From the NCBI GenBank assembly GCA_002730875.1, contig PCBI01000006.1:128044-192043 (forward strand): a stretch of 64,000 nucleotides of DNA, in the 5' to 3' direction. Positions 16,848 through 23,658 of this stretch are shown in pieces. This DNA comes from Spirochaetaceae bacterium (lineage in GTDB: Bacteria > Spirochaetota > Leptospiria > Leptospirales > Leptonemataceae). The stretch's first letter is position 1; each line of letters begins with the position of its first letter. The notes beneath the pieces were generated by a model that worked only from the letters and a program-made list of their open reading frames with translations, did not search any database and was not told the DNA's origin. The translations under genes and the position numbers were made by a program.

Positions 16848-16925
16848 AGATACGTTCTCTTTCATAAGGATTAATACATACATAGTAATCCGCTTGTTTG
16901 CAATCATATACTTTGCAGAGGACAC

Positions 16926-17186
16926 GGTATTGTAATAGTTTTTTCGGTTTTAGTTCGGTGGACGACTACACCGATGACTGGCCCGCATTACAGCGGCATC
17001 CTGTTTGTGCTTACTGCATTCGACCTGTGGCGGCCCCCTTATTGTTCCCTCTCCCCGATGTAGATTCGGGAAACTTGCCGGTTGGAAGTCTTTGTTCGTG
17101 GAGTGGACACCAACAGAAGCGCTAAAGCCGTAGCCACAGACCCAGTATTCTTCCGGTACCAACCAGTATAGAAGGCAAAGGTTGGA
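16926..17186. other. Non-coding region before the orphan terminator
   Basis: No convincing gene. Short open frames on both strands lack an RBS and recognisable sequence. Several short inverted repeats are visible: CCCGA/TCGGG near 17054-17071 and CCAACC/GGTTGG near 17159-17185. Together with the terminator that follows, they make an unannotated + strand RNA possible. Confidence 0.3.
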
Positions 17187-17226
17187 CGCCAATTTCTATT
17201 ACATTGGAATTCTGGCGCGTTTTTTT
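17187..17226 (+). terminator. Intrinsic-type terminator with no gene upstream on this strand
   Basis: CGCCAATTTC pairs with GAATTCTGGCG (one bulge), closing a stem-loop that is followed directly by CG and seven T residues (17220-17226). On the + strand nothing is annotated for several kilobases upstream. It therefore ends either an unrecognised transcript from 16.93-17.19 kb or acts as an attenuator ahead of the P83/100 gene at 17334. Confidence 0.6.
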
Positions 17227-17333
17227 GGACACCGGGGGCCAATTTGAGGTATTGAGGTTGCTAGCGGCTGAAAATTCGATTGACCCAGGCCGAAAATAGA
17301 AGAGACTCCATTAAAAAAAACAGGAATTCGTCC

Positions 17334-19007
17334 ATGTTATCGAGATTTACGAATTACGCTCTTAGCACATTCATCTTTGCAACGGCCCTATTGGCCACTG
17401 CCCCCGCCTTTGCCGAAGATCCGGCTGTGTCAGAAGACACCGTGCGGGTGCCTGCTGTTAACTTTGAGAACAGAACCAACCGAAGGGCCACGCCGGCTGC
17501 CCGCGAATACGAAAGGGAAACCGGCAGCATGGGAGCCGAAGAAGTACTCAAAGATGGCGAGTATTCTCTACGCGGAATCTCCATCTCCCGCATCTTTGAT
17601 CCTTCTAAAGAAGGAATGGGAGCCGATGTCGTTACCATCGATCCCCAGGCGGACTTCGGCCATATCAACGCTATCATCCGCGTGCTTCAGGGCTATTTGA
17701 GCCGGGCCTTCCAGTATAACATGGAAGATGCAGGCGTAGTGGCACGCTACATAGTTTATTACAATGCAAGACTTAGAAACGATGCCAGCCTCTATCAGGG
17801 AAAATACTCCGAAGATGTTCTGGCAAAGGTTGATCCAAAAAAAGCCGGTATCGACCGCTCCTTTCGCAACTGGTCCGGCAACACGCAGATATTCATTCCT
17901 CTGAAAAAGAACATTGTTCGCCCCGGCAGGACAGATGTAGATAGAGAAGAGATTACAGAAGAAGAAACCGGCATTAACGAAGACGATAAGACAGACATGG
18001 ATCGCATCGAAGAGGAGCGAACCGAAGAAGACAAAGATCGTCTGGACCAGAAAGAAGAAGAGCTGGAAAAAAAGAAGGAAGATACCGGTAAGAAGCTAGA
18101 AGAACTAGAGAAAGATCCTGAGAAGAACAAAGAAGCGATCGAAGAAACCAAAGAAGAATTGGAGAAGATCGAACAGGAGCAAGAAGAAGTAAAGGAGCAA
18201 AAGGAAGAACTGGAACAGGGAACCACAGACTCCACCGACGGCTCTGAAGAGACCAGCACTACCGATCCAGGAACTACCGATTCGACGGACTCCACCGACT
18301 CTACCGACAGCACGGATTCTACTGACTCTACTGAAACTACCGACTCCACCGATGGAACGGAGACCACGGAAGAGACTACAGATTCCACCGATGGCACCGA
18401 AGAAGTAGCGGTCACCGACACAACCAAACCGGACGAAACCCTGGAAGAGATCGACAAAAGCGAAAACGTAATCGCCGAAAAGATTCTATTCCTGCGAATC
18501 CTGCGCTACATCGAAGGCGGCCACTACAGCAACGAACTCTGGACCATTGATCCAAAGAAAGACGATGCTCTGGAAAAGAGTCCCTACACAAACATTTGCG
18601 GTCGAGAATTTGTAGGACTGGGCGACGAATCCGTAGTAGTGATTGGATACGAAGGCTCGGCTCACAACGATTCCGGCCACAACCTGGTGGTAATCAATGC
18701 CAAGGATCTATTAAAGAAGGCGCAATCCAAAGAGGAAGTGTTCTGGAGAACTCCTATGGTTACGCGCGACGGCAAGGTATACGCCTTTGTTAAGGACGGA
18801 AACTCTTATTTCCTGGGACGCTTCAATGCGGACCTGAGCCTGGATGCGAAGAGTTCTGACCCAATCAGCCAGAACTCCGATATCACTTTCTTTGGCGAAA
18901 AAATCTACCTTACAGGAAAGTCAGGCACCGGGGATACCACTACGATTCAGGTATTCAATGCCGCGGACCTGAAACTGCTGAAGACGATTACGCCTCCGGC
19001 GAATTGA
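17334..19007 (+). CDS. Spirochaete P83/100-family exported protein
   Basis: A 557-residue exported protein. Signal peptide MLSRFTNYALSTFIFATALL ends at AFA, with AGGA about nine bases before ATG 17334; the open frame begins earlier (17280) without a signal. It resembles the P83/100 antigen family of Borrelia and Treponema. An N-terminal conserved domain (VNFENRT to FIPLKKNIVRP, about residues 20-200) is followed by a long acidic Glu/Lys coiled-coil (about 205-305), a Thr/Asp/Ser low-complexity tract with tandem TDS units (about 310-370), and a C-terminal beta-propeller-like domain starting FLRILRYIEGGHYSNELW. Function is unknown in the family; it is periplasmic or surface associated and often antigenic. 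A clear terminator follows at 19051. Confidence 0.75.
   Translation: MLSRFTNYALSTFIFATALLATAPAFAEDPAVSEDTVRVPAVNFENRTNRRATPAAREYERETGSMGAEEVLKDGEYSLRGISISRIFDPSKEGMGADVVTIDPQADFGHINAIIRVLQGYLSRAFQYNMEDAGVVARYIVYYNARLRNDASLYQGKYSEDVLAKVDPKKAGIDRSFRNWSGNTQIFIPLKKNIVRPGRTDVDREEITEEETGINEDDKTDMDRIEEERTEEDKDRLDQKEEELEKKKEDTGKKLEELEKDPEKNKEAIEETKEELEKIEQEQEEVKEQKEELEQGTTDSTDGSEETSTTDPGTTDSTDSTDSTDSTDSTDSTETTDSTDGTETTEETTDSTDGTEEVAVTDTTKPDETLEEIDKSENVIAEKILFLRILRYIEGGHYSNELWTIDPKKDDALEKSPYTNICGREFVGLGDESVVVIGYEGSAHNDSGHNLVVINAKDLLKKAQSKEEVFWRTPMVTRDGKVYAFVKDGNSYFLGRFNADLSLDAKSSDPISQNSDITFFGEKIYLTGKSGTGDTTTIQVFNAADLKLLKTITPPAN
18269..18345 (+). repeat. Tandem Asp-Ser-Thr codon repeats in the P83/100 gene
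   Basis: Degenerate 9-bp units encode T-D-S repeats (for example TDSTDSTDSTDST). Codons vary between copies (TCC, TCT, AGC for Ser), so the protein repeat is conserved more strictly than the DNA. This suggests selection on a flexible linker rather than recent slippage. Confidence 0.7.
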
Positions 19008-19050
19008 TCCAGGCGTGTAACTCACCCTGCCTCGGGCGGGAACAATGGAA

Positions 19051-19081
19051 AAGGTCAGCCTATTAGGGCTGGCCTTCTTTT
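19051..19081 (+). terminator. Intrinsic terminator of the P83/100 gene
   Basis: AAGGTCAGCC and GGCTGGCCTT form a 10-bp stem (one G-T pair) with a 6-nt loop, followed by CTTTT. It lies 44 bp after the stop codon. Confidence 0.85.
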
Positions 19082-19193
19082 GTAAGGAAAGCATGGCACG
19101 GACCTGAACATCAGCGTATTGCACGGGTCTACGACGTCCGATGGAACTGCAATTAATGTTTGCCCTTTCGGAGAGTTGCTTTAAACACTGGCC

Positions 19194-19676
19194 ATGAGCG
19201 CAGAATCCAACAAAGCACTAATTGAATCCTTCTACACGGCCTTCCAGAACAAGGATGGAGAAGCCATGGCCCAGAGCTATGCCGAAGAGGCCACGTTCCA
19301 TGATCCGGTGTTTGAGGACCTGAAAGGAGTGGAAATCGGAGCAATGTGGAAAATGCTTCTGGAGCGCTCCACCGATCTCAAGATCGAATTCTCGGATGTT
19401 CAGGCCGACGAAAATACGGGCAGCGCAAAATGGGTAGCCACCTATCCATTCAGCAAGACCGGCCGTACAATCGTAAACAACATCCAGGCTAACTTCAAAT
19501 TCGAGAACGGAAAGATCAAAGACCACAAAGACAGCTTCTCTTTGTGGAAATGGGCGCGGATGGCTCTGGGGCCCACCGGCCTATTCATGGGATGGTCTGG
19601 CGCCGTTCAGGGTAAGATCCGCAAAGAAGCCCAGGGCGGGCTGAAGCTCTGGATGAAGCGAAAGCGGATCAAGTAG
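19194..19676 (+). CDS. SnoaL-like (NTF2 superfamily) protein
   Basis: A 160-residue cytoplasmic protein with the NTF2/SnoaL pattern: LIESFYTAFQNKDGEAMAQSY helix, then ATFHDPVFEDLKG, and strands ending NNIQANFKFENGKIKDHKDSFSLWKW. The D-P-V-F-x-x-L-x-G and GKI-x-x-H-x-D-x-F motifs are the classic ketosteroid-isomerase-like core. Members are isomerases, cyclases or simple ligand binders; the substrate is unknown. A basic C-terminal tail (MKRKRIK) is unusual. It begins about 110 bp after the P83/100 terminator and is followed 20 bp later by a lipoprotein gene. Confidence 0.75.
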   Translation: MSAESNKALIESFYTAFQNKDGEAMAQSYAEEATFHDPVFEDLKGVEIGAMWKMLLERSTDLKIEFSDVQADENTGSAKWVATYPFSKTGRTIVNNIQANFKFENGKIKDHKDSFSLWKWARMALGPTGLFMGWSGAVQGKIRKEAQGGLKLWMKRKRIK

Positions 19677-19696
19677 ACGATTACGAGCCGTTCGTA

Positions 19697-20050
19697 ATGA
19701 AAAATCAGATGCCTGAATCAGGTAAAGACAATCCAGACACTTTGCCTGTTTTGAGTTGGTGTCTTTCCTTTTGCCTGATCCTGCTCTTCTTGACTACGGG
19801 ATGTGGCGGCAATCATTATGAACTACATTCCGCGGAGATGTCCTGCAAAATTGAAGCAAGGCAGGATCTGTATCCTGCCTGCGAGCGCTACCTGGAAAAA
19901 AATGCCCTGGATCCCTTCCTGGTGGATCAAACCCCCGCTCTGGAAAGCCTCGAAGGGGCATGGCTAGCCAACTGCGTCCGCTATTTCTACCAGGAAAGCC
20001 AATGTGCAGGTCGAAAAGGATTAAAAATCATCAAGGTTAAAGGCCCCTAA
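19697..20050 (+). CDS. Small lipoprotein of unknown function
   Basis: A 117-residue protein with a long n-region, a hydrophobic stretch (LSFCLILLFLTTGC) and probable lipidated Cys36. The mature part has four or five further cysteines (SCKIE, YPACERY, LANCVRY, SQCAGR), suggesting disulfides. It follows the SnoaL-like gene by 20 bp and is convergent with the next gene, whose stop lies 3 bp beyond its own. No family recognised. Confidence 0.55.
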   Translation: MKNQMPESGKDNPDTLPVLSWCLSFCLILLFLTTGCGGNHYELHSAEMSCKIEARQDLYPACERYLEKNALDPFLVDQTPALESLEGAWLANCVRYFYQESQCAGRKGLKIIKVKGP

Positions 20051-20053
20051 CCG

Positions 20054-20413
20054 CTATTCCTCGGTGACGGCGTCCACGATAGCAAATGGCATCAGTAACA
20101 GCGCATATATGACCAGGCCTGTGTTGATCGCTCCGTACACCTGCCCCATACCGTAGAGTGTGGGAGAGCCTGCATGCAACATCAAATAGACTAAACCAGC
20201 ATCCACGGCGATGCCTACAGGTGCAGTAACCAGGATGTCCAGTTCCCTGCCTTTACATCCGCTCACTGAGTTGTAGCACATAAAACCGGCCGTTGTGGCG
20301 CTCATGCAAGAACTCAGAGAGAAAACGACCACAACACTGATGAGCAACCATTGAATGCCTCGGAGGGTTCGCCTTCTTGCCATCGGCGTTTGCTCTACTG
20401 ACATGAGAATCAC
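20054..20413 (-). CDS. Small lipoprotein with C-terminal membrane helices (paralogue A)
   Basis: A 119-residue protein. After a basic start (MARRRTLRG, the more likely initiator) there is a signal-like helix ending SLSSC, then two further hydrophobic segments (LVTAPVGIAVDAGLVYLMLHAG and INTGLVIYALLLMPFAIVDAV). It shares layout and short motifs with the neighbour at 20547-20888: C-x-x-x-x-AG-x-x-C, a Cys-Lys pair, and GQVY before the last helix. They are probably an old tandem duplication. No known function; similar small membrane proteins occur as expanded families in leptospires. Confidence 0.5.
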   Translation of the reverse strand: MILMSVEQTPMARRRTLRGIQWLLISVVVVFSLSSCMSATTAGFMCYNSVSGCKGRELDILVTAPVGIAVDAGLVYLMLHAGSPTLYGMGQVYGAINTGLVIYALLLMPFAIVDAVTEE

Positions 20414-20546
20414 TGAATTCCATTGTTACGCAGGTTCAACTACTTTCCTGTGCCAACTTTCTTCCGTAGTCCGGTTGCGCAACCAGTGCTGCATGGATTA
20501 AACTCTGCATTCGCCTTTCGATAGGATGCCGTAGAGCCGGAAGTAG

Positions 20547-20888
20547 TCACCTTCGGCGCCGCCTGTCTTCCAGTTTCTTCAAAGCAGTGCCCAGGATCAG
20601 CGTTAGTCCGATGATGCCTACTACTACAATACCTGTGAGATAAACCTGACCCAGAGTATGTATGGATGTGGCGGGTGAACGAATCATAGCTTCCGCCAGA
20701 TAGATGTCTGCAGCCACCATAACAATAAGGGTTGCAGCCTGCATAACCGGTTCATTCTTGCAATATCCTCCACCCACGGCGCACGTTGCTCCCGCATAGG
20801 TTAGACAGGCAGTATTTGCAAAAATCGTAAAGCTTAGAAGAATTGCCAAGATTGCATTTTGCTGGTAAAGGACCGGCACCTGATTCAT
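20547..20888 (-). CDS. Small lipoprotein with C-terminal membrane helices (paralogue B)
   Basis: A 113-residue protein with a signal-like helix ending FANTAC, then YAGATC, GGGYCKNEP, a TM segment (ATLIVMVAADIYLAEAMI), the GQVY motif and a last TM helix (GIVVVGIIGLTLIL) with a strongly basic tail (KKLEDRRRRR). It corresponds block by block to the product of 20054-20413 although overall identity is low. The same orientation and 133-bp spacing support tandem duplication. Confidence 0.5.
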   Translation of the reverse strand: MNQVPVLYQQNAILAILLSFTIFANTACLTYAGATCAVGGGYCKNEPVMQAATLIVMVAADIYLAEAMIRSPATSIHTLGQVYLTGIVVVGIIGLTLILGTALKKLEDRRRRR

Positions 20889-21046
20889 CGCATCATGCTA
20901 CTCTGACCGGAAACTCGGAGTCAACTGGATTAGCTGGCGACTACGCTACGAAGCCTTGCCTGTTAGATGGATTCTTGAAAATGGTCCGGTAACGTGGCCC
21001 GACTTCCGATCTGGCCGCCAGCGCCGCCATTGGCTATATTGCATGG

Positions 21047-21514
21047 ATGCCCGAATCCGTATGGGACTACCCCCGCCCTCCTCGTCTCGAAGCCACTTCA
21101 AAACGGCTACAGGTTGTGTTCAACGGCAGAACCATTGCAGATACCACCCGCGGCTACCGGGTTCTGGAGACGTCCCATCCCCCCACCTACTATATTCCCC
21201 TGGCAGACATTGATTCCACCGCCATTCTACCGAACATGGGACGAAGCAGTATGTGCGAATGGAAAGGCCGGGCCGCCTACTACGACATTACAGTGAACCA
21301 TCGGACCGCCACCTGCGCCGCCTGGCGATACCCTTCTCCTACGGATTCCTTTACTCCCATAAAGGACTGCCTGTGCTTTTACCCTTCGCAGATGGATGCC
21401 GTTTTTGTGGATGGGGAGCAGGCCCGGGCCCAGGAAGGCGATTTTTATGGAGGCTGGATTACTTCGGATATTGAGGGCCCCTTCAAGGGCGCTCCCGGAA
21501 CCATGGGCTGGTGA
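21047..21514 (+). CDS. DUF427 family protein
   Basis: A 155-residue protein that fits DUF427 nearly end to end: MPESVWDYPRPPRLE, RVLETSHPPTYYIPLADID, CEWKGRAAYYD, AAWRYPSP, CFYPSQMDAVFVDGE and GDFYGGWITSDIEGPFKG. The family is cytoplasmic and of uncertain biochemical role. ATG 21047 matches the usual start of the family; a stop lies in frame 57 bp upstream. It stands alone, with a strong terminator 12 bp downstream. Confidence 0.88.
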   Translation: MPESVWDYPRPPRLEATSKRLQVVFNGRTIADTTRGYRVLETSHPPTYYIPLADIDSTAILPNMGRSSMCEWKGRAAYYDITVNHRTATCAAWRYPSPTDSFTPIKDCLCFYPSQMDAVFVDGEQARAQEGDFYGGWITSDIEGPFKGAPGTMGW

Positions 21515-21525
21515 AGTAAAACAGA

Positions 21526-21556
21526 AGAGAGGCCGAAAACCACGGCCTCTCTTTTT
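21526..21556 (+). terminator. Bidirectional intrinsic terminator
   Basis: AGAGAGGCCG and CGGCCTCTCT form a perfect 10-bp stem with a 7-nt loop and a TTTTT tail on the + strand. Minus-strand reading gives a shorter T-rich tail (TCTGTTTT), so it can also serve the convergent amidohydrolase gene that ends at 21563. Confidence 0.88.
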
Positions 21557-21562
21557 GCAGTC

Positions 21563-23320
21563 TTACATCCTGGAACTACGAACCAGACGACCCGGGCGGG
21601 CATCGCTGACTTTATCGTTCTCCAGAACAACCTGACCCGAAACAAGAGTGGCAATGTAGCCGCTCACATCCTGCATCAGTCGCTGACCGCCCCCCGGCAA
21701 ATCCTGGATCATTCGCGGCGCTTTCAGACTGAGCTTGTCGTAGTCGATCACGTTCAGGTCAGCCTTCATGCCTTCCTGGATTAAGCCGCGATCGGTATAG
21801 CCCATGTGCTTTGCGTTGTCGCTGGAAAGCATTTGAACGGCTCGTTCCAGAGAAATGCGATCCTTCTTGCGATCTCGGGTCCAGTAGCTCAAAAGATAAG
21901 TGGGAAAGCTACCGTCGCAGACAGTACCGACGTGGGCGCCGCTGTCAGACAATCCGAACAAAGCCTGAGGATGCTCCAGCATGGTATGCACGTTATCGTA
22001 GCTGAATTCGGTGTAATTGTAGATCGGGAAGTAGATCAACGCTTTGCCGTCATTTTTGAGCATTGTGTCGTAAACCAGCTCCAGAGGAGCCATGCCCCGA
22101 CCTTTGGCCTGCGCCCCCAGGCTTTTTTCCACGGGCTGTTCGTAGTCCGGATCTTCGCCGAGCTCAAATAGTTTGAAGGAGACCTGCTCGATGGCTGCCA
22201 GAAACTTGTCTGCCAGCGGAGGCACCGGAGTACCATCGCCGGCCATTTGCTCGGAAGGCTCTTCGATGATCTTTTTCTTTAGCTCCGGATCCTTCATCTT
22301 CTCTACTCTTTCTTTCAGAGGAAGATGACTGATGGCTTTGTAGCTGGGCTTACCCATGAAAGGATGGAAGGTGCATTGAAGACCAAGGTTTACGCCAATG
22401 GCTCGGGGAGCTACCTGGAAGTGGAAGTCGATTCCCTTTTTGGAGGCCTCTTCGCCTTTTTGTAGAATTCGTTTCCAGAGATCCGGCCAGAAGTCTCTTT
22501 GATTCAGCGAAAGCGAAAAAGGTCTTCCACTGGCGGCCGCAAACTTCTCCAGAAATTCGAATTCTTTGTCGAAATCGTCATGGGTTCGCTCCATGTCGAA
22601 ATCGGATACAGCCTGCAGTACGCCGTAGTTCATTCCTTTGAATACAGAGGCCAGTCCTACGAGCTCTTCCATGGTGGCTTCGGAAGCCGGCGTCCAATTT
22701 CCGGAAGCGCTTCGGTGAACATCGCTTCGGCCGGTGGTGAGCCCGGCAGCGCCCGCTTCCATGGCTTCGCGGACGAAGTTCTGCATTTTCTTTATGTCTT
22801 CTTCGGTGGCCGGCTGCTGCTCCAGAGCCCTCTGCCCCATAGTATAAACTCTTAATGCATCATGCGGAATCTGCGCTGCAAAATCGATGGTATGCGGCAT
22901 CTTATCCAGGGCATCCATGTATTCGGGAAAGGTTTCCCACTGCCAGTTAATGCCTTCGGCAAGGGCGGCCCCGGGAATATCTTCCACTCCCTCCATGAGA
23001 TCGATCAGCGTTTTTCGATCTCCTTTCTTCACCGGCGCAAAACCCACGCCGCAGGAACCCATAACGACCGTGGTGGTGCCATGATTCACCGATGGCTTCA
23101 GTTCCTGATCCCAGCTAATCTGTCCGTCATAGTGGGTGTGCAGATCCACAAAGCCTGGCGTCACCAGAGCCCCGGCCGCATCGATGGTGCGAGCCGCCGC
23201 TCCATCCACTTTTCCCACGGCCACAATCTTTCCGTCTTTAATTCCAATGTCGCCTTTGAACGACTCTTTACCGGAACCATCTACAATGGTTCCTCCTGTT
23301 ATCTTCAGATCCAAACTCAT
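21563..23320 (-). CDS. Amidohydrolase, N-acyl-D-amino-acid deacylase-like
   Basis: A 585-residue TIM-barrel metal-dependent hydrolase. The N-terminal beta-sandwich (MSLDLKITGGTIVDGSG) leads into the metal motif VDLHTHYDGQ (His61, His63). GTTTVVMGSCGVGFAPV, LTTGRSDVHR, FPIYNYTEFSYDNV and LSDSGAHVGTVCDGSFPTY follow, the last carrying the late barrel Asp, and the C-terminus ends with the sandwich strand DLNVIDYDKL. This layout is that of D-aminoacylases and related N-acyl-D-amino-acid deacylases; the true substrate is open. ATG 23320 has GGGGGA upstream and begins the first conserved strand; the frame is open for another 23 codons. It is a single gene. Confidence 0.78.
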   Translation of the reverse strand: MSLDLKITGGTIVDGSGKESFKGDIGIKDGKIVAVGKVDGAAARTIDAAGALVTPGFVDLHTHYDGQISWDQELKPSVNHGTTTVVMGSCGVGFAPVKKGDRKTLIDLMEGVEDIPGAALAEGINWQWETFPEYMDALDKMPHTIDFAAQIPHDALRVYTMGQRALEQQPATEEDIKKMQNFVREAMEAGAAGLTTGRSDVHRSASGNWTPASEATMEELVGLASVFKGMNYGVLQAVSDFDMERTHDDFDKEFEFLEKFAAASGRPFSLSLNQRDFWPDLWKRILQKGEEASKKGIDFHFQVAPRAIGVNLGLQCTFHPFMGKPSYKAISHLPLKERVEKMKDPELKKKIIEEPSEQMAGDGTPVPPLADKFLAAIEQVSFKLFELGEDPDYEQPVEKSLGAQAKGRGMAPLELVYDTMLKNDGKALIYFPIYNYTEFSYDNVHTMLEHPQALFGLSDSGAHVGTVCDGSFPTYLLSYWTRDRKKDRISLERAVQMLSSDNAKHMGYTDRGLIQEGMKADLNVIDYDKLSLKAPRMIQDLPGGGQRLMQDVSGYIATLVSGQVVLENDKVSDARPGRLVRSSRM

Positions 23321-23658
23321 AATTATCCCCCGGGCGCAGGGTAACACAGTGTCAGAATTATTTCCATCATTTTTTGTAACGATCGCCACAGAGATCCCGT
23401 GTCCCGGGTTTCAGAAACTGCCGGTTCGGTTAGAGCAGAAAGAAAGCAATGAGCCGGATAGTTGAGGACTGAAATACTGGACAGGCTACCCCTGGATGGG
23501 CGGCCGGGATCCCCCGGGCGGAGCCATTGGTCACAGGTCAATCTGGCTGCGATGCCTGCGGGTTAGCCTCGGTACTGATCAAGGCCGCCCGCTCCGGGGA
23601 CCGGATGGAGAACCCGGGTGTAGATTTACTGTCCTGGAGGCCTGATTCGCATCAATGA
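23321..23658. other. 338-bp non-coding gap with a GC-rich inverted repeat
   Basis: The gap lies between the WG-repeat gene end and the amidohydrolase start. GGGCGGCC (23498-23505) and GGCCGCCC (23583-23590) could close a 93-nt structured element, with further GC-rich self-complementarity inside (CCCCGGGCGGAGC versus GCTCCGGGG). No tRNA, no T-tailed terminator and no recognised riboswitch consensus was found. Confidence 0.3.

Noticed and set aside
16898-17242. Several 60-80 codon frames on both strands
   Set aside because: They overlap each other, have no RBS and no recognisable motif, and end near the orphan terminator. An RNA is likelier.
23470-23640. Cobalamin riboswitch-like text (AGCCAGATTGACCTG) on the minus strand
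   Set aside because: Resembles the B12 box only loosely. The GCCACTG core and other conserved blocks are missing.
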